Part shown: positions 20,065 to 28,121 of the stretch, in pieces
Numbering within the stretch: position 1 is the first letter of the stretch
Layout: each line of letters opens with the position of its first letter
NCBI RefSeq assembly: GCF_000224065.1
Contig: NZ_AFWT01000007.1
Location: forward strand, 120,698 to 184,697
From: Thiorhodococcus drewsii AZ1
GTDB lineage: Bacteria > Pseudomonadota > Gammaproteobacteria > Chromatiales > Chromatiaceae
Reading direction: 5' to 3'
Length of the DNA stretch: 64,000 bases
Notes under the pieces: generated by a model
What the model was told of the DNA's origin: nothing
Databases searched by the model: none
Seen by the model: the letters and a program-made list of their open reading frames with translations, nothing else
Translations under genes and position numbers: made by a program

Positions 20065-20165
20065 GCTGGCTAGGGTTCCGGTCCATCGCAAATGGATGTC
20101 TGGTCCGAGAGCTGGCGACCTCCAGTAGAGGTTACACGGCGGGACAAAAGCCCGGGAGATAGCCG
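20065..20165 (+). promoter_or_regulatory. Guanidine-I (ykkC class I) riboswitch
   Basis: The leader contains the class I ykkC blocks in the right order: CTAGGGTTCCG at 20070-20080, GGTCCGAGAG at 20102-20111 and ACGGCGGGACAAAAGCCC at about 20135-20152, ending CGGGAGA. A closing P1 stem can form between GGCTA 20068-20072 and TAGCC 20160-20164. Downstream, CTCCCGCC followed by TTTTGTTC (about 20184-20200) is complementary to the GGCGGGACAAAAG core, so ligand-bound and alternative folds are mutually exclusive, as expected of an expression switch. This element class senses guanidinium, which fixes the likely substrate of the operon. Confidence 0.92.
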
Positions 20166-20219
20166 CACCTATGGTGCTGCGCTGCTCCCGCCTTTTGTTC
20201 ACCTCGACTGGAGATCCGC

Positions 20220-21272
20220 ATGACTACTCGCCGCATTCTGGGCGCTTTCGCCCTCGCCCTCTGCCTCGCAAGCGTGGCCAACGCCGCTCCCCAAAAACGA
20301 TTCAACGTCTGCTGGACGATCTATGCCGGCTGGATGCCTTGGGGCTATGCCCAAACGCAGGGCATCGTCGACAAGTGGGCACAGAAATACGGCATCCAGA
20401 TCAAGGTCACCCAGCTCAACGACTACATCGAGTCCATCAACCAGTACACGGCCGGCCAGTTCGACGGCTGCACCATGACCAACATGGATGCGCTGACGGT
20501 GCCAGCGGCAAGCGGTGTCGACAGCACGGCATTGATCCCCGGCAGCTATTCCAACGGCAACGATGGCGTCGTGCTCAAGGGTCAGGGCAAGACGCTGGCC
20601 GACATTGAGGGCCAGGACGTTCATCTGGTCCAATTCTCCGTCTCGCATTATTTGCTCGCACGTGCTCTGGACAGCGTGGGCCTGCGCGAGCGTGACATCA
20701 AAGTCGTCAACACGTCTGACGCCGATATCGTCGGCGCCTTCAACGCACCGAGGGTGCAGGCTGCCGTAACCTGGAACCCTCAGCTGTCGACGCTCGTAGC
20801 GATGCCCGATATCACCGAGGTATTCGACTCCAGCAAAATACCTGGAGAAATCATCGATTTGATGGTGGTCAACACGGAGACGCTGCGCGATACCCCCGAG
20901 CTGGGCAAGGCGCTGACTGGCGCCTGGTTCGAGGTGATGGCGCTGATGAAGGCAAAGGATGCCGAGGTCCTGGATGCCATGGCCCGGAGCGCAGGTACCA
21001 CACTCCCAAGCTACGAAGCCCAACTCAACACCACAGCATTGCTGCACACGCCCGCCGAAGCGTTGGATTTTGTCACCAGCGCAAACCTAGCGGAAACGAT
21101 GAAGCGCGTTGCGCAATTCTCGTTCGACAAGGGACTACTGGGCGAAGGCGCGCGCAGTGCGGACGCAATCGGGGTGGCGTTCCCGGACGGCTCGGTCAAC
21201 GGCAACGCAAAGAACATCAAGTTGCGCTTCGACGCCACCTACCTACGCCAAGCCGCTGACGGCCAGCTCTGA
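20220..21272 (+). CDS. ABC transporter substrate-binding protein, guanidine operon (NitT/TauT type)
   Basis: Periplasmic binding protein, 350 residues, with a signal peptide (MTTRRILGAFALALCLASVANA, cleavage near residue 22). The body matches the putative urea ABC transporter binding proteins of the NitT/TauT family: RFNVCWTIYAGWMPWGYAQ near the N-terminus, IKVTQLNDYIESINQYTAGQ and DGCTMTNMDAL. Such proteins are regularly encoded under ykkC riboswitches, so guanidine or a guanidino compound is the likely ligand; homologues are often annotated as urea-binding. First gene of the operon, 55 bases after the riboswitch region, with a TGGAGA ribosome site. Confidence 0.88.
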   Translation: MTTRRILGAFALALCLASVANAAPQKRFNVCWTIYAGWMPWGYAQTQGIVDKWAQKYGIQIKVTQLNDYIESINQYTAGQFDGCTMTNMDALTVPAASGVDSTALIPGSYSNGNDGVVLKGQGKTLADIEGQDVHLVQFSVSHYLLARALDSVGLRERDIKVVNTSDADIVGAFNAPRVQAAVTWNPQLSTLVAMPDITEVFDSSKIPGEIIDLMVVNTETLRDTPELGKALTGAWFEVMALMKAKDAEVLDAMARSAGTTLPSYEAQLNTTALLHTPAEALDFVTSANLAETMKRVAQFSFDKGLLGEGARSADAIGVAFPDGSVNGNAKNIKLRFDATYLRQAADGQL

Positions 21273-21288
21273 GCGCCAGGAGGCCTTC

Positions 21289-22104
21289 ATGCGTTTCATC
21301 AATCGCCACCCTGGCCTGGGAGGTCGGCTGCTGCTTGCACTGCTGCCGCTGATCCTGCTCGCGCTGATCTACGGCACCGCTTCTACATTGCGGCTGGCGG
21401 ACAACCCTGATGATCGGCTGCTGCCCAGCCTGCCGCAAATGGCCGACGCGGTTGTACGCCTGGGCTTCACCGAGGATAAGCGCACCGGTGAGTACCTGCT
21501 GTGGAGCGACACCCTCGCCAGCCTGGAGCGCCTCGGGCTCGGGCTGTCCATTGCGTCCCTGGCTGGTCTGGCGTTGGGTACGGCGGCAGGCGTGTTTCCG
21601 CTGCTCGGGGCCTCGTTATCACCGTTGCTGGCGATTGCCTCCATGGTGCCGCCGTTGGCCATTTTGCCGATCCTGTTCATCGTGTTCGGGCTCGACGAGC
21701 TATCCAAGATCATGCTGATCGTTATTGGCTTGACGCCGGTGCTGGCGCGCGATCTGGAACAGCGTGCCCGCGAGATCCCACAAGAGGTTCTGATCAAAGC
21801 CCAGACGTTGGGCGCCACCAGCTGGACGCTGGTGCTGCGGGTGATCCTGCCGCAACTGCTGGCCCGGTTGCTGGTGTCGCTGCGGTTGATGCTGGGCTCC
21901 GCGTGGCTGTTTCTCATCTCAGCAGAGGCGATCTCGGCCACGGCGGGCCTGGGTTATCGCATTTTCCTGGTGCGTCGCTACATGGCGATGGACGTGATCC
22001 TGCCTTACGTCGTTTGGATCACGCTGCTGGCCTGGGCCATGGATTGGGGCCTACGCCGGCTTCACCGCTACTGGTTCCCCTGGTCGGAAGGGGGACGCGC
22101 ATGA
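21289..22104 (+). CDS. ABC transporter permease, guanidine operon
   Basis: A 271-residue inner-membrane permease of the SsuC/TauC (BPD_transp_1) type with five to six hydrophobic segments. The EAA loop is in EVLIKAQTLGATSWTLVLRVILP, which contacts the ATPase. I start at ATG 21289, preceded by CAGGAGG; the longer frame from 21109 is a shadow of the upstream gene. The stop overlaps the ATPase start (ATGA). Confidence 0.88.
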   Translation: MRFINRHPGLGGRLLLALLPLILLALIYGTASTLRLADNPDDRLLPSLPQMADAVVRLGFTEDKRTGEYLLWSDTLASLERLGLGLSIASLAGLALGTAAGVFPLLGASLSPLLAIASMVPPLAILPILFIVFGLDELSKIMLIVIGLTPVLARDLEQRAREIPQEVLIKAQTLGATSWTLVLRVILPQLLARLLVSLRLMLGSAWLFLISAEAISATAGLGYRIFLVRRYMAMDVILPYVVWITLLAWAMDWGLRRLHRYWFPWSEGGRA

Positions 22105-22913
22105 GCTTCATCGAGATCCGCAACGTATGGCAGGCGTATGGCGACCATGTCGTTCTCGAACGTCTGAAGCTCACGGTGGAAGAAGGCCAATTATGCACCC
22201 TGGTCGGCGCATCGGGCTGCGGCAAGTCGACCTTCCTGCGACTGCTGCTGGGGCAGGAGCGTCCCAGCAAGGGTCAGCTGCTGCTGCAAGGAAAGCCCTT
22301 TCCCGCCGAACCGGATGCCAGCCGAGGCGTCGTCTTCCAGCGCTACTCGGTCTTTCCGCATCTGACGGTACTGGACAACGTGACCATCGGCCTGGAGCTG
22401 CCGCGTGCTCATCTGACCGGGCGGTTATGGGGAAGCGCCAAACGGCGCGCCCGGGAAGAGGCGGCGCAGATGCTTGAAAAAGTGGGCTTGGGGGCCGCGT
22501 TTCACCAATACCCCAGCCAGTTGTCGGGTGGTATGCAGCAACGTCTGGCCATCGCGCAGGCCCTGATCGCTCGTCCGCGGGTGCTGCTGCTCGACGAGCC
22601 TTTTGGCGCGCTGGACCCGGGCATTCGCAAGGACATGCATGCGCTGCTGCTGGAGCTGTGGCGCGAGAGCGGGCTGACCGTGTTCATGGTCACCCACGAC
22701 CTCTACGAGGGCTTTCATCTCGGCACGCGTCTGCTGGTATTCGACAAGGTCCGCATTGACCCGCAAGCCCCACAGGCTTACGGCGCACGCATCACCTACG
22801 ACATCCCATTGAACTCAGACCGTCGGCAGACAAGAGAGGCCATCGCCGCATTGCCGCCGCATGTCCTCGATGCCATCAACCCCGTTTCTCAGGAGAACCA
22901 TGATGAGCGCTGA
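22101..22913 (+). CDS. ABC transporter ATP-binding protein, guanidine operon
   Basis: A 270-residue ATPase of the SsuB/TauB type. Walker A GASGCGKST, Q-loop VVFQRYSVFPHLTV, signature LSGGMQQRLAIAQAL, Walker B VLLLDEPFGALDP and switch histidine in VTHDLYEG are all present. A C-terminal extension (about 50 residues, RIDPQAPQAYGARITYDIPLN) is typical of the members encoded with urea carboxylase-associated genes. Starts at ATG 22101 overlapping the permease stop, and its own stop overlaps the next start codons. Confidence 0.9.
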   Translation: MSFIEIRNVWQAYGDHVVLERLKLTVEEGQLCTLVGASGCGKSTFLRLLLGQERPSKGQLLLQGKPFPAEPDASRGVVFQRYSVFPHLTVLDNVTIGLELPRAHLTGRLWGSAKRRAREEAAQMLEKVGLGAAFHQYPSQLSGGMQQRLAIAQALIARPRVLLLDEPFGALDPGIRKDMHALLLELWRESGLTVFMVTHDLYEGFHLGTRLLVFDKVRIDPQAPQAYGARITYDIPLNSDRRQTREAIAALPPHVLDAINPVSQENHDER

Positions 22914-23634
22914 TCCCATGGCAGTACAGAGCGCACTGTACGAAGAAACCGTCCCCGGCGGCGGGCATACGTCCTTCATCCTCAAGCGCGGGCAAACCCT
23001 GCGCCTCACCGACATCGAAGGCGGTGCCAACGTCAGTCTGATGCTGCTCAATGCCAGCCAGCCCAGCGAGCGGCTGAACCTGCCCGACACCCTTAAGGGG
23101 CAGCACACCGCGCGTCTGACCGCCGGCCATTGCCTTTACTCCGACATGGGCCGAGTGCTGGCCGCGATTATTGCCGATACCCGTGGCTGGCATGACAGCT
23201 TCGGCGGCGTGCTCAACGCCGAGGAGGTGCGCGAGAAATATGGCGAGGGCCGCTATCAGGAACTGCACAACGGGTTCTTTCGCAACGGCACCGACAACCT
23301 GCTGGTGGAGATGGGCAAGTGGAACTTGGGCCTGGAGGACCTGCTCATGGTGGTCAACCTGTTCAGCAAGGTCACTGTCGATGCCGACGGCGGCTTCCAC
23401 TTCGAAGAGGATCACGGCCAGGCAGGCGATTACGTCGAACTGTATGCACCGATGGACACCCTGGTGATCCTGACCGCGCTGCAGCACCCGCTGGACCCGA
23501 ATCCGCAATACGCCCCGCGATCGGTTCAGCTGTCCTGGCGGGAGGAGCGCAGTGACGGCATCAGCGTCGTATGTCGCACCTCCCGCCCGGAGAACGCGCG
23601 TGCCTTCCACAACACCGAACGTTTCTACCTATAA
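22900..23634 (+). CDS. Urea carboxylase-associated DUF1989 protein; carboxyguanidine deiminase subunit
   Basis: One of two DUF1989 proteins in the operon. In guanidine-degrading bacteria a heteromeric pair of this family hydrolyses carboxyguanidine to allophanate and ammonia (CgdAB). This one, 244 residues from ATG 22900 (or 22903, better spaced from AGGAG), has [21 protein letters not shown] at the start and [11 protein letters not shown] and [14 protein letters not shown] as conserved blocks. It lacks the cysteine-rich CNGW tail of its partner. It overlaps the ATPase gene by 14 bases and is followed 10 bases later by the second DUF1989 gene. Confidence 0.85.
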   Translation: MMSADPMAVQSALYEETVPGGGHTSFILKRGQTLRLTDIEGGANVSLMLLNASQPSERLNLPDTLKGQHTARLTAGHCLYSDMGRVLAAIIADTRGWHDSFGGVLNAEEVREKYGEGRYQELHNGFFRNGTDNLLVEMGKWNLGLEDLLMVVNLFSKVTVDADGGFHFEEDHGQAGDYVELYAPMDTLVILTALQHPLDPNPQYAPRSVQLSWREERSDGISVVCRTSRPENARAFHNTERFYL

Positions 23635-23644
23635 GGAGACGGCC

Positions 23645-24280
23645 ATGACACTGACGACCAGTCCTCTGGCAGCGGCAGACGCCACCTTTCGCCACGTCAT
23701 CCCGGCGGGCGAGCCCTACCTGTTCGAGATCAAGGCCGGGCAGATCCTGCGCCTGCTCGACCTCGAAGGCAATCAGGCCATCGACACGCTCTTCTACAGC
23801 GCGCCCAACCCGCGCGAGCGTTACGATCCGCAGCGCACCCTGCGCCGCCAGAACAATGCCTATCTCACCACCGGCAGCGTGCTGTACTCGAACCTGGGCA
23901 ACCCGCTGCTGACCATCACCGCCGATACCTGCGGTCGCCACGACACGCTGGGCGGTGCCTGCGCGCAGGAGAGCAACACCGTGCGCTATGCGCTGGACAA
24001 GCGCTACATGCACAGCTGCCGTGACAACTTCCTGTGCGCCTGCCTGCACGACGGCCGGCTGGACAAGCGCGACATCGGCGCCAACATCAACTTCTTCATG
24101 AACGTCCCGGTCACGCCCGAGGGCGGGCTCACCTTCGAAGACGGCATCTCTGCACCCGGCAAATACGTGGAACTGAAGGCACACACCGACGTGATCGTGC
24201 TGATTTCCAACTGTCCGCAGCTTAACAACCCATGCAACGGCTGGAACCCGACACCTGCCGAGGTGCTGGTATGGAACTGA
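23645..24280 (+). CDS. Urea carboxylase-associated DUF1989 protein; second carboxyguanidine deiminase subunit
   Basis: A 211-residue DUF1989 protein, partner of the preceding gene. Visible blocks are [38 protein letters not shown] with a conserved cysteine, and [16 protein letters not shown] near the C-terminus; these cysteine and histidine residues probably bind the catalytic metal. ATG 23645 follows AAGGAGACGGCC. Together with the partner it would deiminate carboxyguanidine, the product of the carboxylase encoded downstream, yielding allophanate. Confidence 0.86.
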   Translation: MTLTTSPLAAADATFRHVIPAGEPYLFEIKAGQILRLLDLEGNQAIDTLFYSAPNPRERYDPQRTLRRQNNAYLTTGSVLYSNLGNPLLTITADTCGRHDTLGGACAQESNTVRYALDKRYMHSCRDNFLCACLHDGRLDKRDIGANINFFMNVPVTPEGGLTFEDGISAPGKYVELKAHTDVIVLISNCPQLNNPCNGWNPTPAEVLVWN

Positions 24281-24510
24281 CAGACGTCGGCAGAACCGGT
24301 GCATGGGGACACTCCTGGCGAAGGCGGTTGCATGTCGCGTCCGCGCTGTAGGACGTACGCGCCAATCTCTATGAGGTGATGATCCAGGCCGGAAAGGGCC
24401 GCCCTGGCGGTCCGCGATGGGCTGCCGGATCCAGCACCTCCCGCCGTGGACGACCACGGTGCGTCGCTTACTGACCAACGCGGGACGGCCTGCATGCTGA
24501 GAGTCAGCTG
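24281..24510. other. Unexplained 230-bp gap inside the guanidine operon
   Basis: The rest of the operon is packed with overlaps, yet 230 bp separate the second DUF1989 gene from the carboxylase. I saw no convincing reading frame, riboswitch or terminator with a T-run. It may be a scar of a lost gene or an insertion; transcription probably continues through it. Confidence 0.4.
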
Positions 24511-27500
24511 ATGTTCAACAAACTTCTTATTGCCAACCGCGGTGCCATTGCCTGCCGTGTTTTGCGTACCCTGCGCAACCTCGGGGTCCAGGGTGTGACC
24601 GTCTACTCCGAAGCCGATGTGGCCAGCCTGCATGTGCAGCAGGCGGACCACGCCATCAGTCTGGGCGACGGTCCCGCCTCGCAGACCTATCTGGCGGTGG
24701 ACAAAATTCTCGCCGCCGCGCGCGATAGCGGCGTGCAAGCCATCCATCCGGGATACGGCTTCCTGTCGGAGAACGCGGCCTTTGCCGAAGCCTGCGAGGC
24801 CGCAGGCATCGCCTTTGTCGGCCCTACGCCCGCTCAGCTGCGGGTGTTCGGTCTCAAACACACCGCCCGCGCGCTGGCCCGAGAACAAGGCGTACCCTTG
24901 CTCGAAGGCACCGAATTACTGGAAGACCTCGACTCTGCGCTGGCGGCGGGCGCGCAGGTCGGCTATCCCGTCATGCTCAAGAGTACCGCCGGCGGCGGTG
25001 GTATCGGCATGCGGGTGTGCTGCTCGTCCGAGGAACTGACCGACGCTTTCGACACCGTGCGTCGTCTGGGCCAGAACAACTTCAGCGACGCCGGTGTGTT
25101 CATCGAGAAGTACATCGAACGTGCTCGCCACCTGGAAGTGCAGGTATTCGGCGACGGGCATGGTGAAGTCATCGCTTTGGGCGTGCGCGACTGCTCGGTC
25201 CAGCGGCGCAACCAGAAGGTGTTGGAGGAAACTCCGGCGTCCAACCTTCCCGCGGGCATGGCCGATGCGCTGTGCGCCGCTGCGGTCAAGCTGGCCCGCG
25301 CGGTGAATTACCGCAGCGCCGGAACGGTCGAGTTCGTCTACGATAGCGAGGCTGAGCGCTTCTATTTCCTGGAGGTGAATACGCGGCTGCAGGTCGAGCA
25401 TGGCGTCACCGAGCAGGTCTGGGGCGTGGACCTGGTGCGCTGGATGGTCGAGCTGGCGGCCGGTACGCTGGCGCCGCTGGCCGAGCTGAGCAAGAACCTG
25501 CACCCCAGTGGGCATGCCATCCAGGCGCGGCTGTACGCCGAGGACCCGGGCCGTGATTTCCAGCCCAGTCCGGGGCTGCTCACTGCAGTGGCTTTCCCTG
25601 AAGCCGTCGGCCGGGCCCTGCGTATCGACACCTGGGTCGAGGCCGGCTGCGAAATTCCGCCGTACTTCGACCCGATGATCGCCAAACTGATCGCCTGGGC
25701 CCCCACGCGCGAGCAGGCCCGCCTGAGCTTGGACGCGGCGCTGGCCGATAGCGTGCTGTATGGGGTGGAGACCAACTGCGACTACCTGCGGCAGATCCTG
25801 TCCCACATGCCGTTCGTCGTCGGGGCGCCCTGGACGCGTTGCCTCGAAGGGCTGGTCTACCGGGCCGACACCGTCGAGGTGATGTCGGCGGGTACCCAGA
25901 CCACCGTACAGGACGTCCCGGGCCGGCTCGGCTACTGGGCGGTGGGCGTGCCGCCGTCCGGTCCGATGGACGATCGTGCGCTGCGCCTGGGCAACCGCCT
26001 GGTTGGTAACCCGGAGAGCGCCGCTGGGCTGGAGATCACCATGAGCGGCCCGACGTTGCGCTTCAATGCCGACGCCGTGGTGGCTGTGACCGGTGCCGAG
26101 ATCCCGCTGCGCGTGGATGGTGTGGAGCAGCCGCTGCACACCGCGCTGTTCGTTGCCGCTGGTAGTACCCTGGCGTTGGGTACCATCGTCGGCGCTGGCG
26201 CACGCAGCTATTTGGTGCTGCGCGGCGGACTGCAATTGCCGAGTTACCTGGGCAGCAAGAGCACCTTTACCCTCGGCCAATTCGGCGGCCATGGTGGCCG
26301 CGCCTTGCGCGCCGGAGACGTTCTGCATCTGGCGCCGCTGGTCGATGATACGGCCGGCGCGGCACTGAGGGACGAACTGTGTCTGCCCTTGCCGGCCGTG
26401 CGCGAACTGCGCGTGATCTATGGCCCCCACGGTGCACCGGAATACTTCACCCCGGCCTCTATCGAGACCTTTTTCGCCACAGACTGGGAGGTGCATTTCA
26501 ACTCCAGCCGCACCGGCGTGCGCCTGATCGGCCCCAAGCCCGACTGGACGCGCGACAGCGGCGGCGAGGCCGGTCTGCATCCCTCCAACATCCACGACAA
26601 CCCCTATGCCGTCGGCGCGGTGGACTTCACCGGCGACATGCCGGTCATCCTGGGGCCGGACGGACCCAGCCTGGGTGGTTTCGTGTGCCCGGTGACCGTG
26701 ATCGAGGCCGATCTGTGGCAGCTCGGCCAGCTCAAAGCTGGCGACAAGGTGCGCTTCGTGCCAGTGGACATTGCCACTGCGCGTCGTTTGGCAGAGGCAC
26801 GTGCGCAGGAGGTGAACAGTCTGGCGCTCGCGCCGGTGGACTGGCGGCCGGCCGCCTTGGCTTCGCCCGTGGCATTGGACATCGGCAGTGCTAGCAAGCA
26901 TCTGATGGCGCGGCTGTCGGGCGACACCCACCTGCTGCTGGAGATCGGTGAACCTGAGCTGGACCTGGTGCTGCGCTTTCGCGCCCACGCCCTGATGCAG
27001 GCGCTGGAGTCCCGCGCGCTGGCCGGCGTGATCGACCTGACGCCAGGCATCCGTTCGCTGCAGGTCCACTACCAGCCGCAGGTGCTGCCGCTAGCGAAAT
27101 TGCTGGCCGCCATCGTCGAGTTGTGGGATGGCGTCTGCGCGACCGACGACCTGAGCGTGCCCTCGCGCATCGTGCATCTGCCTTTGTCCTGGGACGATCC
27201 GGCCTGCCAGTTGGCGATCCAGAAGTACATGACCACGGTGCGCAAGGACGCGCCCTGGTGTCCGAGCAACCTGGAGTTCATCCGCCGCATCAATGATCTG
27301 CCCAACCTTGACGAGGTCTATCGCACGGTTTTCGAGGCTAGCTACCTGGTGATGGGGCTGGGCGACGTCTACCTCGGCGCGCCGGTGGCCACGCCGCTGG
27401 ATCCGCGCCACCGCCTGGTCACCACCAAATACAACCCGGCGCGCACCTGGACGGCGGAGAATTCGGTCGGTATCGGCGGCGCCTACCTCTGTGTGTACGG

Positions 27501-28110
27501 CATGGAAGGCCCTGGCGGCTACCAGTTCGTCGGCCGCACCCTGCAGATGTGGAACCGCTACCGCGCCGTCGATGCCTTCGAGGGCAATCCCTGGCTGCTG
27601 CGCTTCTTCGATCAGATCCGCTTCTACCCGGTCAGCGCCGACGCGCTGCAACGCATCCGCCGCGACTTTCCGCTGGGCCGCCATCCATTGCGTATCGAGC
27701 ACAGCACGCTGAACCTGGCCGACTACCAGGCCTTCCTAACGCGTGAGGCAGAGGGCATTGCCGCCTTCCGGGCGCAGCAGCGCGCCGCCTTCGACGCTGA
27801 GCGTCAGCGTTGGATCGCCACCGGTCAGGCACATTTCGAGAGCGAGGAAGTCGCCCCAGACATCGGCGCGGACGAGCCCCTGAGCGCGGGCCAGCACGCC
27901 ATCGAAAGCCACATCGCCGGCAACCTCTGGCAGGTGAGTGTCGAGGTCGGCCAGCGGGTTGGTGCCGGCGATGTGCTGGTGGTTCTGGAGTCCATGAAGA
28001 TGGAGATCGCCCTGGACGCGCCCTGCGCGGGCATCGTGCGCGAAGTGCGCGTACAGCCCGGCTCGCCGGTACGCGCCGGCCAGTGCGTCGTCGTGATCGA
28101 GGAAGTCTGA
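24511..28110 (+). CDS. Guanidine carboxylase (annotated as urea carboxylase family), biotin dependent
   Basis: A 1199-residue single-chain biotin enzyme that carboxylates guanidine (or urea) with bicarbonate and ATP. Order of parts: biotin carboxylase (1-445; FNKLLIANRGAIACRVLRTL, ATP-grasp loop KSTAGGGGIGM, EVNTRLQVEHGVTE), KipA/AHS2-like and KipI/AHS1-like carboxyltransferase halves (about 465-1050; GIRSLQVHYQP and GDVYLGAPVATPLDPRHRL), and biotinyl domain with the lysine in LESMKMEI near residue 1162. The guanidine-I riboswitch and two DUF1989 partners argue that guanidine is the true substrate, as shown for homologous operons in other bacteria. The allophanate hydrolase gene follows by 11 bases. 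Confidence 0.9.
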   Translation: MFNKLLIANRGAIACRVLRTLRNLGVQGVTVYSEADVASLHVQQADHAISLGDGPASQTYLAVDKILAAARDSGVQAIHPGYGFLSENAAFAEACEAAGIAFVGPTPAQLRVFGLKHTARALAREQGVPLLEGTELLEDLDSALAAGAQVGYPVMLKSTAGGGGIGMRVCCSSEELTDAFDTVRRLGQNNFSDAGVFIEKYIERARHLEVQVFGDGHGEVIALGVRDCSVQRRNQKVLEETPASNLPAGMADALCAAAVKLARAVNYRSAGTVEFVYDSEAERFYFLEVNTRLQVEHGVTEQVWGVDLVRWMVELAAGTLAPLAELSKNLHPSGHAIQARLYAEDPGRDFQPSPGLLTAVAFPEAVGRALRIDTWVEAGCEIPPYFDPMIAKLIAWAPTREQARLSLDAALADSVLYGVETNCDYLRQILSHMPFVVGAPWTRCLEGLVYRADTVEVMSAGTQTTVQDVPGRLGYWAVGVPPSGPMDDRALRLGNRLVGNPESAAGLEITMSGPTLRFNADAVVAVTGAEIPLRVDGVEQPLHTALFVAAGSTLALGTIVGAGARSYLVLRGGLQLPSYLGSKSTFTLGQFGGHGGRALRAGDVLHLAPLVDDTAGAALRDELCLPLPAVRELRVIYGPHGAPEYFTPASIETFFATDWEVHFNSSRTGVRLIGPKPDWTRDSGGEAGLHPSNIHDNPYAVGAVDFTGDMPVILGPDGPSLGGFVCPVTVIEADLWQLGQLKAGDKVRFVPVDIATARRLAEARAQEVNSLALAPVDWRPAALASPVALDIGSASKHLMARLSGDTHLLLEIGEPELDLVLRFRAHALMQALESRALAGVIDLTPGIRSLQVHYQPQVLPLAKLLAAIVELWDGVCATDDLSVPSRIVHLPLSWDDPACQLAIQKYMTTVRKDAPWCPSNLEFIRRINDLPNLDEVYRTVFEASYLVMGLGDVYLGAPVATPLDPRHRLVTTKYNPARTWTAENSVGIGGAYLCVYGMEGPGGYQFVGRTLQMWNRYRAVDAFEGNPWLLRFFDQIRFYPVSADALQRIRRDFPLGRHPLRIEHSTLNLADYQAFLTREAEGIAAFRAQQRAAFDAERQRWIATGQAHFESEEVAPDIGADEPLSAGQHAIESHIAGNLWQVSVEVGQRVGAGDVLVVLESMKMEIALDAPCAGIVREVRVQPGSPVRAGQCVVVIEEV

Positions 28111-28121
28111 GGATCCATGCC

